Assembly: GCF_000784735.1 (NCBI RefSeq)
Contig: NZ_JSYG01000030.1
Coordinates: 1 to 56,914, forward strand
From: Dickeya undicola
GTDB taxonomy: Bacteria; Pseudomonadota; Gammaproteobacteria; Enterobacterales; Enterobacteriaceae
Length of the DNA: 56,914 bases
Direction of reading: 5' to 3'
The stretch's first letter is position 1. The number at the start of each line of letters is the position of its first letter. Under the pieces are notes generated by a model, which saw only the letters and a list, made by a program, of their open reading frames with translations, was not told the DNA's origin and did no database searches. Position numbers and translations under genes: made by a program. This document shows, piece by piece, positions 34,328-44,889 of the stretch.

Positions 34328-34555
34328 ATGCGTACCGGTGTCACGTCGCTCGCGGTTAAGCCGCTGCAACCCTGGTTTGTGATCAATGCCGCCGAGGATT
34401 ACCTGAAAAAGGCCGTCAGCAACTCGCCGATTGCGCATTTTTATCGTTTTTCGGTGGCAAGGGAACAGCCGGTGACGCTGGCGGTGCCGGACGGCAGCGT
34501 GGATATCCTGTTCCATATTAACCGCGCCGCGCCCGTCGTTCGCCTGAACGCGTTG
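34328..34555 (+). pseudogene. Truncated AraC-family regulator (N-terminal part only)
   Basis: A frame starting at ATG 34328 (with AAGGAGAGGG ribosome site) encodes about 75 residues that look like the N-terminal sensor part of an AraC-type regulator: VKPLQPWFVINAAEDYLKKA, then SPIAHFYRFSVAREQPVTLA and VPDGSVDILFHINRAAPVVR. After about 34550 the reading runs into the antisense of the RpiR gene, its codons no longer look real and no DNA-binding domain follows. The gene therefore seems to have lost its 3' part through a deletion or rearrangement at the RpiR gene end. Confidence 0.5.
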
Positions 34556-34559
34556 TCGG

Positions 34560-35417
34560 TCAGGCGCTTTTCTGGCCTTCTTCGCGCTGGCGCAGGCTGT
34601 TGCCCTGACGATAGGCCAACGACACCATCAGCGACTGCACCAAACACAGTGTGGCCGACTGGGAGCGGAATGCGTCCACCTGCGCTTCTTTCACCACAAA
34701 GCACACATCGCTGAGCGTCGCCAGCGGGCTTAGCTGGCTGTCGGTGATCACTATCTGGCGTGCACCGGCGTTGGCGGCCATTTCGCTCACCATCACCGTT
34801 TCCTGTGCATACGGCGAGAAGCTGATCGACACCACGATGTCTTTGGCGTTCAGGCGGCACAGTTGCTCGCGGAACATGCCGCCCAGTCCGTTAACCAGCA
34901 CCGGTCTGCTCTCCAGATGGCTCAGCGCGTAAGACAGATAAGTGGCAACGCTGAACGAGCGCCGCAGCCCGACGATGTAGATGGTGTCAGCCTGGGCCAG
35001 CAGCTCGACCGCTTTTTCCAGGTCTTCCGGCTGGGTACGTGCTGCCAGTTGTTGCATCGCTTGCGCGTTGGAACGGGCGAATTCGTGCAGGATGTCCTGC
35101 GGACGTTCCGGCACCGTGTCTTCCATCTCCCGAAACAGCCGCGCCCTGTCGGCGTAGCTGGCGGTTTCCTCCACCAGATTCATGCGGAACAGCTGTTTCA
35201 TTTCATTGAAACCGCTGAAATCGAAGGCATTGGCAAAGCGGATCAGCGTGGAAGGCGGTACGTCCGCCTGCTCGGCGATCACCGCCACGGTGTCAAATGC
35301 CACACTGTTGGTGTTATCCAACACATAGCGTGCCACCTGCTGCAAACGCTTGCTCAGGCTGTCATACCGCGCACGGATCTGCTCCTGTAATTCTCTGAGG
35401 CTGGTCGCCATCGCCAT
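34560..35417 (-). CDS. RpiR-family regulator, probable repressor of inositol catabolism
   Basis: This 285-residue regulator has an N-terminal RpiR helix-turn-helix (about 5-80: VAVIAEQADVPPSTLIRFAN, then FSGFNEMKQLFRM) and a C-terminal SIS sugar-phosphate-binding domain (about 125-265: ADTIYIVGLRRSFSVATYL, IVVSISFSPYAQETV, ARQIVITDSQLSPLA). It is divergent from iolA across 312 bases, the layout of the RpiR-type IolR of several proteobacteria, which respond to a phosphorylated inositol intermediate. I use ATG 35417 (GGAG nine bases upstream). This differs from the DeoR-type IolR of Bacillus. The role is inferred from location. Confidence 0.82.
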   Translation of the reverse strand: MAMATSLRELQEQIRARYDSLSKRLQQVARYVLDNTNSVAFDTVAVIAEQADVPPSTLIRFANAFDFSGFNEMKQLFRMNLVEETASYADRARLFREMEDTVPERPQDILHEFARSNAQAMQQLAARTQPEDLEKAVELLAQADTIYIVGLRRSFSVATYLSYALSHLESRPVLVNGLGGMFREQLCRLNAKDIVVSISFSPYAQETVMVSEMAANAGARQIVITDSQLSPLATLSDVCFVVKEAQVDAFRSQSATLCLVQSLMVSLAYRQGNSLRQREEGQKSA

Positions 35418-35729
35418 AGTGTTGTTCTCCGTCGTTCCGGCGGGATGTCGTTGATCCGATTCTAGTGAGTTGAACCGGCATTTCAAACCGATTTGTTATT
35501 TTTTTGATGAAAAATAGAATAAATAATTCAGTTTTTATGGGCGCTGTTTGCTGGTGGGAGCGCGTAAAAACCCGGATTAACGCTGGTTACTTGCCATTTA
35601 CCAGAAAATCTATCCTGGATCACAATAATCAACATTTGTTTTATTTCTTATTAAAATGGAATTTTTATTTCATATACAGTAAGCCGATATCAGCCATCTG
35701 TCACCCTAAAACCCAGCAGAGGTGTAACC
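35418..35729. promoter_or_regulatory. Divergent control region between the RpiR gene and iolA
   Basis: The region is A/T-rich (35500-35530 and 35635-35680). Candidate elements are a TTGAA-N7-TTCAA pair at about 35470-35486 and ATGGAAT-N4-ATTTCAT at 35656-35673, both in the style of RpiR-type operators. The 9-mer TGAAATAAA (reverse strand, 35664-35672) recurs at 42657-42665 before iolG. These are pattern matches only. Confidence 0.4.
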
Positions 35730-37241
<1,512 letters not shown>

Positions 37242-37267
37242 TTCCACCTGACTTGCGGGAGCAAACG

Positions 37268-39199
37268 ATGGACACGTTGAAAATGACCACGGCGCAGGCG
37301 CTGGTCCGGTTTCTCAATCAGCAGTATCTCCAGGTGGACGGCGAGGAAACGCCGCTGTTCGCCGGGGTGATGACCATCTTCGGGCACGGCAACGTGCTCG
37401 GCATCGGGCAGGCGCTGGAGCAGGATGCCGGGCACTTGCAGGTGCATCAGGGCTGCAACGAGCAGGGCATGGCGCACATCGCCGTGGGGTTTGCCAAACA
37501 GCACCGGCGGCGGCGCGTGTACGCGGTGACCACCTCGGTGGGGCCGGGGTCCGCCAATCTGGTGACGGCGGCGGCCACCGCCACTGCCAACCGCATCCCG
37601 CTGTTGCTGCTGCCGGGGGATCTGTTCGCCAGCCGTCAGCCCGACCCGGTGTTGCAGCAAATCGAGCAGTATCATGACGCCACCATCAGTACCAACGATT
37701 GTCTGCGGCCGGTGTCGCGCTACTGGGACCGCATCAGCCGCCCGGAACAGCTAATGAGCGCGCTTGTCAACGCCATGCGGGTGCTGACCGACCCGGCGGA
37801 TACCGGCACGGTAACGCTGTGCCTGCCGCAGGACGTGCAGGCGGAAGCCTGGGATTACCCGCTGTCGTTCTTCCAGCGGCGGGTGCATCATCTGGAGCGC
37901 CGTCCGCCGGATAGCGCCCGGCTGGCACAGGCGGCGGCACTACTGGCGCGCAAACGTCGCCCGTTGTTGATTTGTGGCGGTGGGGTGCGTTATGCCGGTG
38001 CACACGAGGCTTTCCGCCAGTTTGCCGAGCGCTTTAATTTGCCGTTTGGCGAAACCCAGGCGGGCAAGGGCGCGCTGGTGTCGGCGCATCCGCTTAATCT
38101 GGGCGGCATTGGCGTGACCGGCGGGCAGGCTGCGAACCGGCTGGCGGCACAGGCGGATCTGGTGATTGGCGTTGGCACCCGATTGACCGACTTTACCACT
38201 GCCTCAAAATCGCTGTTTACCCATCCGCAAGTCGAGTTTTTGCTGCTCAACGTAGCGGAGTTCGACGCGTTCAAACTGGATGCCACCGCGCTGATCGCCG
38301 ACGCCCGCGAAGGGTTAACGCAACTGGCGCAGGCGCTGGACGCCGAGGGCTATCGCAGCGACTGGGGGGCGGAGGTCGCGCAGACACGCCTCGACTGGCA
38401 ACGCGAACGTCAGCGGTTGTCTGAACGGCGCGACGAAGACGGGCAGGGGCTGGAAATCGCCGGGCATCTGGAGGCACAACTGGCGGAATACCGCGAAACA
38501 CTCGGCACCCGCCTGACGCAAACCCGGGTGCTGGGGCTGCTGAACGACGCGCTGGAAGACGACGCCATCGTGGTGGGCGCGGCCGGGTCGCTGCCCGGTG
38601 ACCTGCAACGGCTGTGGCAGGTGAAAACGCCGGACAGCTACCATCTGGAGTACGGTTACTCCTGCATGGGCTACGAGATCGCGGCGGCGGTGGGCGCGCG
38701 GCTGGCAGCGCCGCAACAGCCGGTATACGCGATGGTGGGCGACGGTTCTTACCTGATGCTGCACAGCGAGCTGCAAACCGCGGTGCAGGAAGGCATCAAG
38801 ATTACCGTGCTGCTGTTCGACAACGCCGGATTCGGTTGCATCAACAACCTGCAAATGAGCCAGGGGATGGGCAGTTTCTGCACCGAGAATCGGCGGCGTG
38901 ACCATGACAGCGGTAAACTGACCGGCCCGCTGGTGACGGTGGATTTCGCCCGCAACGCCGAAAGCTACGGTTGTCGCGCATGGACGGTGCGGGACGACGC
39001 ATCGTTATTGCAGGCGCTGCGCGAGGCGCAGGCACATCCCGGCCCTTGTCTGCTGGATATCAAAGTACTGCCGAAAACCATGACCCACGGCTACGACGCC
39101 TGGTGGAACACCGGCACCGCGCAGGTGGCGGACAACCCGGCGATTGAAGCCGCGGCGCGCGAGGTGCAATTACAGCGTTCAAAAGCCCGACAGTATTAA
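37268..39199 (+). CDS. iolD: 3D-(3,5/4)-trihydroxycyclohexane-1,2-dione hydrolase
   Basis: This 643-residue thiamine-diphosphate enzyme opens the diketo-inositol ring to 5-deoxyglucuronate. Domains are: N-terminal PYR (about 20-190, with [20 protein letters not shown] and its Glu), central (about 210-360, [20 protein letters not shown]) and C-terminal PP (about 420-620, [20 protein letters not shown] near 490, the ThDP/Mg motif GDG...N with [13 protein letters not shown]). I use ATG 37268 with CGGGAG upstream instead of a TTG at 37253. It follows iolA by 26 bases and is followed by a strong hairpin, so iolA-iolD form one transcript. Confidence 0.93.
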   Translation: MDTLKMTTAQALVRFLNQQYLQVDGEETPLFAGVMTIFGHGNVLGIGQALEQDAGHLQVHQGCNEQGMAHIAVGFAKQHRRRRVYAVTTSVGPGSANLVTAAATATANRIPLLLLPGDLFASRQPDPVLQQIEQYHDATISTNDCLRPVSRYWDRISRPEQLMSALVNAMRVLTDPADTGTVTLCLPQDVQAEAWDYPLSFFQRRVHHLERRPPDSARLAQAAALLARKRRPLLICGGGVRYAGAHEAFRQFAERFNLPFGETQAGKGALVSAHPLNLGGIGVTGGQAANRLAAQADLVIGVGTRLTDFTTASKSLFTHPQVEFLLLNVAEFDAFKLDATALIADAREGLTQLAQALDAEGYRSDWGAEVAQTRLDWQRERQRLSERRDEDGQGLEIAGHLEAQLAEYRETLGTRLTQTRVLGLLNDALEDDAIVVGAAGSLPGDLQRLWQVKTPDSYHLEYGYSCMGYEIAAAVGARLAAPQQPVYAMVGDGSYLMLHSELQTAVQEGIKITVLLFDNAGFGCINNLQMSQGMGSFCTENRRRDHDSGKLTGPLVTVDFARNAESYGCRAWTVRDDASLLQALREAQAHPGPCLLDIKVLPKTMTHGYDAWWNTGTAQVADNPAIEAAAREVQLQRSKARQY

Positions 39200-39222
39200 G
39201 GCTGATGGTGTTTAGCCATCTC

Positions 39223-39253
39223 GGCCCCCGCGATGATGAACGTCGCGGGGGCC
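39223..39253 (+). terminator. Terminator after iolD
   Basis: An 11-bp perfect stem GGCCCCCGCGA / TCGCGGGGGCC with a nine-base loop, 24 bases past the iolD stop. It lacks a clear T-run; it may also serve the converging sbmC transcript. Confidence 0.6.
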
Positions 39254-39300
39254 GCCGCTCATCATCGTGATGACGTCATTTCTGCTATCAATGCGTTGTG

Positions 39301-39762
39301 TCACTGAACCGGGATATGCATGTCGATATCCCAGTAGCCGTCGTTATAGCCGTCATTGAGATAGACCTCGAAACAGGCTCGCTCTGGGTCGATGGTGTTT
39401 CCATCGCCAAGCAATGTGGCGAAAAATGCCTGCCATGAAGCACCGAAATCGTCGTTGGATACGCGCGCGCGAGCAATCGCGTACTGACCTGCGGCGATCG
39501 CCGTTGTGATCGCTCCGCTGCTGCTGGCGGGCAGATGAAAATCAGCACTCACGCTGACCACGGTATCCGCGGTCAGTTTTTCCGGCGGGGTGTCTTGCGG
39601 GTTGCCGTAATAAACCGCAATCCATTCCAGCGGTTGTACCGCGTGCTCGTCCACCCATTTCATCAGTCGCTCAAATCCTTGCGGCACCGTCTGTTCCCAC
39701 GGCCCTACCAGACGGAACCCGGCCGCATGGCGTTTATCTACATGCTGAACGCTGTAATCCAT
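39301..39762 (-). CDS. sbmC: DNA gyrase inhibitor (GyrI-like)
   Basis: This 153-residue protein matches E. coli SbmC/GyrI closely as I recall it: [20 protein letters not shown] near residue 10, [19 protein letters not shown] near 45, and the end [20 protein letters not shown]. It binds gyrase and protects the cell against microcin B17-type and other gyrase poisons. AAGGA lies six bases before the ATG. In E. coli it is SOS-induced; here the only LexA-like match upstream (CTG-N10-GGT at 39787-39802) is degenerate, so SOS control is doubtful. It is unrelated to the inositol genes around it. Confidence 0.88.
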   Translation of the reverse strand: MDYSVQHVDKRHAAGFRLVGPWEQTVPQGFERLMKWVDEHAVQPLEWIAVYYGNPQDTPPEKLTADTVVSVSADFHLPASSSGAITTAIAAGQYAIARARVSNDDFGASWQAFFATLLGDGNTIDPERACFEVYLNDGYNDGYWDIDMHIPVQ

Positions 39763-39844
39763 ATCTGATCCTTACGAAGAGAATGACTGTGTATTTATCG
39801 GTTTTCCCAACTGCGGGCATGATAGCGGCATGTTTCATCGCGCT

Positions 39845-40040
39845 ATACCCGTCATACTTCAAGTTGCAGGTGTGTTGGCTGCGTTTGCTCACCCGAATCA
39901 CTTACCTGAGTAAGCTCATCGGGATTCACTCACTTGCCGCGTTACAAGGCTCACATGAGCCTTGCCCTGAAGGGCCAACGCTTCGCGTTGTTCAAAACGC
40001 AATACGTTTTGTCCTGCAACTCGAATTATTTTGGGTACAT
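39845..40040. repeat. Enterobacterial palindromic repeat (ERIC/YPAL-like), enlarged copy
   Basis: The element starts ATACCCGTCATACTTCAAGT and ends CTGCAACTCGAATTATTTTG with GGTA, the ends of a dispersed repeat I know from Yersinia, Serratia, Dickeya and relatives, which folds into a long hairpin. Its core contains ACCTGAGTAAGCTCATCGGG and CACTCACTTGCCG. About 75 extra bases, with small inverted repeats of their own (AGGCTCACATGAGCCT), lie between the core and the right end. It sits directly before the NUDIX gene. Confidence 0.75.
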
Positions 40041-40071
40041 ACCGTGTAAGATCCCATTGTGGGACAAATAA

Positions 40072-40608
40072 ATGAGATTGATAGCTATGCCGAAGTCGAT
40101 CAAGAACCTCAGTGGACGTAAAGAGCGATTTGCTGCGCGTGTATTGCTTATTGACGGTTCAAACCGTGTACTTCTCCTGAGCACCCGAGACGCCAGCAAT
40201 CCGGCGTTTTTAGAATCCTGGGAACTGCCCGGCGGCGGTGTTTTACCGGGCGAGTCGATCACTCAGGCAGTGGTACGCGAACTTTACGAGGAAACGGGAA
40301 TTACCCTCTCAGCCTCGTCAGTCAGCTCACCGCGATGGCAACGGGACGTCCTCTATACCTACCGGGGAGAACGCCGTTTGCAGCATGAGGCGATTTGCTG
40401 TGCCAGAATCGAAATAGCGCCTCAAGCTATTGACGAGCGTCATAGAGAACCGTTCGAACGTGAGGACCACCTTCACTATCAGTGGTGGCCGTTGGACGAA
40501 TTAAAAAGGTCGCAGGAAACCTTCTATCCCATCACCCTTCCACTGCATGTCGATGCGCTGATCGCCGGATATATGATTAATGAACCACTCGAAGTCTGGG
40601 ACGAATAA
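40072..40608 (+). CDS. NUDIX hydrolase
   Basis: This 178-residue protein has a full NUDIX box near residues 56-78: GGGVLPGESITQAVVRELYE followed by ETGI, matching G-x5-E-x7-R-E-U-x-E-E-x-G-U, which binds the metal and cleaves a nucleoside-diphosphate-linked substrate. The N-terminal part (FAARVLLIDGSNRVLLLST) is typical. A WWPLDELKRSQETFYP stretch near 143 is the usual closing. The substrate is unknown. Two starts are possible, 40072 and 40087; neither has a strong ribosome site. The palindromic repeat upstream may contribute to its leader. Confidence 0.85.
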   Translation: MRLIAMPKSIKNLSGRKERFAARVLLIDGSNRVLLLSTRDASNPAFLESWELPGGGVLPGESITQAVVRELYEETGITLSASSVSSPRWQRDVLYTYRGERRLQHEAICCARIEIAPQAIDERHREPFEREDHLHYQWWPLDELKRSQETFYPITLPLHVDALIAGYMINEPLEVWDE

Positions 40609-40637
40609 CGCCTCCGCTCGCCGCCGGGAACAAGGCA

Positions 40638-41936
40638 TTACACGTTCAGCCGATGAATGACTTCGACAAACGCGGACACACCACTGTTGATTTCGCTAAA
40701 GCCGCGTGACAGGTCCTGTATTTTTTCCTGTTCATTAGTCAGGAACTGATTAATCTGCTCCATTTGTTGGTATATCTGCTCAATTAGCCTGGCATTATCC
40801 GCCACCATATGGGTTATCTGTTGTGTTGCCGTCGAGGTTGAGGTTGCCAGTTTGCGCACCTCTTGTGCCACCACGGAAAAGCCCCGACCGGATTCCCCCG
40901 CCCGTGCGGCTTCAATCGCGGCATTCAGCGCCAGCAGGTTGGTTTGTGCCGCAATACCATCAATGGTGCCGATCATGGCGCTAATGTTTTGGGCATGTTC
41001 ATGCAAGCGGGTGCCAATTTCGGAGGCTGACTTGACCTGCTCCAGGATCCGCTCTGAATTGTTGATGGTTTCTCTCAACACATCGTTGGCGTTATAGGTA
41101 ATTTGCGACGTCTGTTCTGACGTGGTCACGGCAATATCGGCAATACGCTTGGCATTTTCGACACGGGTTGTAATGTTGGATGCAAATTTGATGATTTTGT
41201 ATACATGACCATTGTCATCAAGAATCGGGTTATAACTGGCCTCCAGCCAAACCCGCTCTCCCTGTGCTGTTTTGCGCTCAAAGCGGCCAACAAAGGACTC
41301 ACCATTCCGGAGTTTGTCCCAGAAGTGCGGGTTTTCGCGGTAAAACGTGTCGTAGCAGAATATACGGTGATGTTGGCCGGTAATCTCTTCCTCACTATAA
41401 CCCATGGTTTTCAGGAAGTTATCGTTAGCCCAGATGATGTGTCCTTCTGGGGTAAACTCAATCACCGCCAGTGACCGATGTAACGCAGACAGGATGGATT
41501 CTTTGTCCAGCAGGCTTTGATGGTTTTGGGTAATATTAGTCGCCAGCTTAATGACTTTAATCACCTCGCCATGACGGTTTTTGACCGGAAAATAGGTGGC
41601 TCTCAGAAATAACAGCTCTTGTTGCTCGTTATAACGTTCGAACACCCCAGAGAAGGATTCTCCGTTCGCCAGTCGCCGCCAAAATGAGTAGTACGCATCT
41701 GAAGTCACGTAGTGTGGGTTACAAAATATACGGTGATGTTCACCCTGAATATCATGCAGCGTATAGCCCATCAGGTCGAGAAATAGTGAGTTGGCGTACA
41801 GGATGGAGCCATCGGGCAAAAATTCGATATAAGCGATGTTTTGCTTAATCGCATTCATATCATATTCCAGCGAGCTTACCTTCGATGCCGTAATCTTTTT
41901 TCCTTCGGTATTCAGCACTTTTGATAATCCAAACAT
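40638..41936 (-). CDS. Soluble chemoreceptor with two PAS domains (BdlA/Aer-like)
   Basis: This 432-residue protein has two PAS domains with PAC motifs (about 25-140 and 145-265; the sister motifs [18 protein letters not shown] and [18 protein letters not shown] show duplication) followed by a short methyl-accepting signalling domain, with the hairpin tip [20 protein letters not shown] near residue 345. There are no membrane segments and no HAMP domain, as in Pseudomonas BdlA, which controls biofilm dispersion, and unlike Aer. The ligand or cofactor of the PAS domains is unknown. I use ATG 41936, with AGGGG six bases upstream. The end lacks the CheR-binding pentapeptide. Confidence 0.85.
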   Translation of the reverse strand: MFGLSKVLNTEGKKITASKVSSLEYDMNAIKQNIAYIEFLPDGSILYANSLFLDLMGYTLHDIQGEHHRIFCNPHYVTSDAYYSFWRRLANGESFSGVFERYNEQQELLFLRATYFPVKNRHGEVIKVIKLATNITQNHQSLLDKESILSALHRSLAVIEFTPEGHIIWANDNFLKTMGYSEEEITGQHHRIFCYDTFYRENPHFWDKLRNGESFVGRFERKTAQGERVWLEASYNPILDDNGHVYKIIKFASNITTRVENAKRIADIAVTTSEQTSQITYNANDVLRETINNSERILEQVKSASEIGTRLHEHAQNISAMIGTIDGIAAQTNLLALNAAIEAARAGESGRGFSVVAQEVRKLATSTSTATQQITHMVADNARLIEQIYQQMEQINQFLTNEQEKIQDLSRGFSEINSGVSAFVEVIHRLNV

Positions 41937-42390
41937 CGCCATCCCCTATACCGGAAACTTACCAGTGATCTTGTTATGCTTTACGTCATTCGGGTTGCAG
42001 TAAGCGCGATACGGCTGCAACCATGAAACATGGTGGGTAAATGATGTGGAGCTAATAAGAAAGTAATAGTGCAGATTTGGATTTATGGTAGCCCTGAATG
42101 CGGTTTTATACTCAAAATAATACAGGGTTGAGGGCCGTGTGCTTTTAGCGTTGTCCGCATAGGTGGCGTGATTATTATTTAAGTTCTGGTGTGATTATTT
42201 TTGTGTTAATTATTTTTCGGGTTGTTTTTTACTGGTGGATTATTCTTTGCGGGTTGTGATGTATTCATGATGCATGTCTACCGTACTTTTCTCATCTTAT
42301 TTCAAGAGCACTCGTGTCATTAGGAAAGACTGAAGCGGGGTTCGATAATCCGGTATCGGTACACTTCTTTCTCTGCAATAACCGTCAACA

Positions 42391-42576
42391 TTGAAACATT
42401 CATTTCATTTTTATGGTGGAAAAGGATGTGCTTTCGCTGATGTCCATCAGCCTATAGCGCGTGCTATCTGCACATCAGTTGCCAGGTTCAGCGTGGCTCT
42501 TTTTTACGCATTCCAGCCGGTTATCGGGTTTTCTCTGGTTCTGCAACGGGCTGACGATCCGGCTGCCGTTTCGTGA
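42391..42576 (+). CDS. Possible small protein or gene remnant in the 817-base gap before iolG
   Basis: The gap 41937-42753 is A/T-rich for 42100-42330 and otherwise empty. A 61-residue frame starting at a TTG encodes a product with CTSVARFSVALFYAFQPVIG near its centre; this pattern reminds me of small Ash/Icd-like proteins of P4-type prophages, but the match is from memory and weak. No ribosome site is visible. It may be a phage-derived remnant or not a gene. Confidence 0.22.
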   Translation: MKHSFHFYGGKGCAFADVHQPIARAICTSVARFSVALFYAFQPVIGFSLVLQRADDPAAVS

Positions 42577-42753
42577 TTTTGCTAACACTATTTTGCTCAT
42601 ATGTCACCAAAATGTTAGCTGGCGCGCAAAAACATAATTTCCAGTTTTACTGAAATTGAAATAAACGTTTTATTATCTTTACTCTAACAAGCAGAACAGA
42701 CCCTGAACCCCTACAACCAACCAGAGATACCCTGCGGTATCGAGGGAGCAGCC

Positions 42754-43740
42754 ATGTTTAACATTGCTTTACTGGGCGCTGGCCGCATCGGCCAGGTTCA
42801 TGCCGTTAACATCACCGAACATCGGGAAACCTGTCTCTATTCGGTGGTTGACCCCAACCCCGCCAATGCCCAGGCACTGTCTGATAAATATCAGGCCCGC
42901 TTGCAAACCATCGACGAGGCGATGGCCGACCCGGCAGTACACGCGGTGCTGATCGCTTCTGCCACCGATACCCACGCCGACCTGATTGAACTGGCTGCCC
43001 GACATGGCAAAGCCATCTTCTGCGAAAAACCGGTACATCTGGATATCGCCAGGGTGCGTGATTGCCTGAAGGTGGTGGAGCAGCAGCAGGTGCCGCTGTT
43101 TGTCGGTTTTAACCGCCGCTACGACCCGCAGTTTCGCCGGGTGAAAACGCTGGCGGGCGAAGGGCGTATCGGCAAGCCCGAGTCGCTGATGATTATCTCC
43201 CGCGACCCATCGCCGCCGCCAGCGGAGTATGTGCGCGTGTCCGGTGGCATGTTCCGTGACATGACCATCCATGATTTTGACATGGTGCGTTTCATTATGG
43301 GCGAAGAGCCGGTGTCGGTGTTCGCGCAGGGCAGCAATCTGGTGGACCCGGCTATCGGCGCGGCTGGCGACATCGACACCGCTTTTGTGGTGTTCAAGTT
43401 TGCCTCCGGCGCGATGGCGACCATCGTCAACAGCCGCCGCTCCGGCTACGGCTACGACCAGCGGCTGGAATTGCACGGCGAGCGTGGCGTGCTGAGCGCG
43501 GGCAATATTCGTGAAAATCAGGTGGAACACTGGGGCGAAGCCGGTTGCCTCGCTGCCAAACCGGAACACTTTTTCCTACAGCGTTACCGCGATGCCTACG
43601 CGGCGGAATGGCGTCATTTCGTTGAAGTGCTGCACGGGCGCACCCAGCCCGAGTGCAGTGGCGTCGACGGCGAGCGGGCGCTGTATCTGGCCGATAAAGC
43701 GTTGGAATCGCTGACGACGGGGCGTGCTATTTCGCTCTGA
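42754..43740 (+). CDS. iolG: myo-Inositol 2-dehydrogenase
   Basis: This 328-residue NAD-dependent Gfo/Idh/MocA enzyme oxidises myo-inositol to 2-keto-myo-inositol (scyllo-inosose), the first step of the pathway. It has the Rossmann motif GAGRIGQVH near residue 8, the catalytic Lys in CEKPVHLD near 91, and the HDFDMVRF motif near 173 whose His and Asp take part in catalysis. VGFNRRYDPQFRRV near 113 is typical of IolG. A ribosome site AGGGAG precedes the ATG. It begins the second half of the inositol locus. Confidence 0.9.
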   Translation: MFNIALLGAGRIGQVHAVNITEHRETCLYSVVDPNPANAQALSDKYQARLQTIDEAMADPAVHAVLIASATDTHADLIELAARHGKAIFCEKPVHLDIARVRDCLKVVEQQQVPLFVGFNRRYDPQFRRVKTLAGEGRIGKPESLMIISRDPSPPPAEYVRVSGGMFRDMTIHDFDMVRFIMGEEPVSVFAQGSNLVDPAIGAAGDIDTAFVVFKFASGAMATIVNSRRSGYGYDQRLELHGERGVLSAGNIRENQVEHWGEAGCLAAKPEHFFLQRYRDAYAAEWRHFVEVLHGRTQPECSGVDGERALYLADKALESLTTGRAISL

Positions 43741-43795
43741 TATAACCAGAGGGCCGATATGCTGACGGCCCCTTATAACAAGATGAACTGACCTC

Positions 43796-43864
43796 TATAC
43801 CCAGAATACGTCGAATGGCAGGGCAACACGCAGCACACCTGCGATTGGAAATATGACGGGTATA
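43796..43864. repeat. Short palindromic repeat between iolG and the inositol-binding-protein gene
   Basis: The element runs from TATACCC to GGGTATA (about 69 bases) and contains AAATATGACGGGTATA, close to one end of the longer repeat at 39845. It looks like an internally deleted relative of that element. It lies inside an operon, so it would be transcribed and could act as an RNA-level spacer. Confidence 0.6.
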
Positions 43865-43894
43865 CCTACACCCAACTGATACAGAGACAACACC

Positions 43895-44833
43895 ATGAAA
43901 AAGATAACCCTCATGGCTGCGGCCATGGCCTTCACGATGTCGTCCGGTCTGGCGCAGGCCAAGAACGAACAGATTGTATTCAGTACCCCCAATCTGGCGA
44001 TGCCGTTTGAAGTTCACATGCAGCGTACCGCAGTCAAGGCCGCCAAAGAACTGGGCGTCAACCTACAGGTGCTGGACGGCCAGGGCAGTTCCCCGAAACA
44101 GGTGGCGGACCTGGAAAATGCCATCACCCGTGGCGCGCAGGGCTTTGTGGTGTCGCCCAACGACGTCAATGCGGTGTCGGGGGCGGTCACGGAAATTCAG
44201 GACGCCAGGCTGCCGATAGTGACGCTGGACCGCTCGGTGAAAACCGACAAGAAAGTGCCGCACTTCGGTGCCAATAACTACAAGGGCGGCCAGGCGATTG
44301 CCGATTTCGTCAAAGCACGTTTTCCGAACGGTGCTGACATCGTGCTGCTGACCGGGCAGCCGGGGTCATCGTCCAACATTGAACGAACCCAGGGCATCCG
44401 CGACAGCCTGAAAGCGGGCGGCAGCAAGTATCACCTGGTGGCGGATCAGACCGGTAACTGGATGCGTTCCGAAGGGATGCGCATCGTTGAAAGCCTGTTG
44501 CCGTCGCTGCCTAAGCGCCCGCAGGTGATTCTGTCGGCCAACGACGACATGGCGCTGGGGGCGATCGAAGCGCTGCAAAGCCAGGGGCTGAAACCGGGCG
44601 ACGTGATGGTGACCGGCTTCGACGCGGTGCCGGAAGCACTGGCCCGCGTGCGTGACGGTTGGCTGGCGGTAACGGCTGACCAGCGCCCCGGCTACGCGGT
44701 GACACAGGCGATGACCCAACTCACCAACAATATTCGCACCAAAGCCCCGATCACCGGCGCAGATTATCCGCCGACCATGATCACCAAAGACAACCTGAAC
44801 GACGCGGAACGTATCGGCGAAGCGGGTAAATAA
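43895..44833 (+). CDS. Periplasmic inositol-binding protein (ribose-type, SBP pentose family)
   Basis: This 312-residue protein has a signal peptide of about 22 residues (cut after AQA) and a ribose-binding-protein fold: FVVSPNDVNAVSGAVTEIQD near residue 85, VLLTGQPGSSSNIERTQGIR near 150, VILSANDDMALGAIEALQSQ near 210, and VTGFDAVPEALARVRDG near 233. It feeds the ATPase and permease that follow. Its place between iolG and the transporter genes points to myo-inositol, as for IbpA/IatA systems; that is context, not motif. Confidence 0.87.
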   Translation: MKKITLMAAAMAFTMSSGLAQAKNEQIVFSTPNLAMPFEVHMQRTAVKAAKELGVNLQVLDGQGSSPKQVADLENAITRGAQGFVVSPNDVNAVSGAVTEIQDARLPIVTLDRSVKTDKKVPHFGANNYKGGQAIADFVKARFPNGADIVLLTGQPGSSSNIERTQGIRDSLKAGGSKYHLVADQTGNWMRSEGMRIVESLLPSLPKRPQVILSANDDMALGAIEALQSQGLKPGDVMVTGFDAVPEALARVRDGWLAVTADQRPGYAVTQAMTQLTNNIRTKAPITGADYPPTMITKDNLNDAERIGEAGK

Positions 44834-44889
44834 GCGGACACACCACTCACGCACCGGCCTGGTGGCCGGTGCGCAACGAGGGCCATTCC

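Noticed and set aside
35617-35622. TCACA half-site before iolA as a CRP site
   Set aside because: The opposite half matches TGTGA at only two of five bases.
39845-40040. Insertion sequence reading of the repeat
   Set aside because: No transposase frame is present. The length and inverted ends fit a non-autonomous palindromic repeat.
41943-42000. Flagellar sigma-28 promoter for the chemoreceptor gene
   Set aside because: A TAAAG is present at a suitable place but no GCCGATAA-like element follows at 15 to 16 bases.
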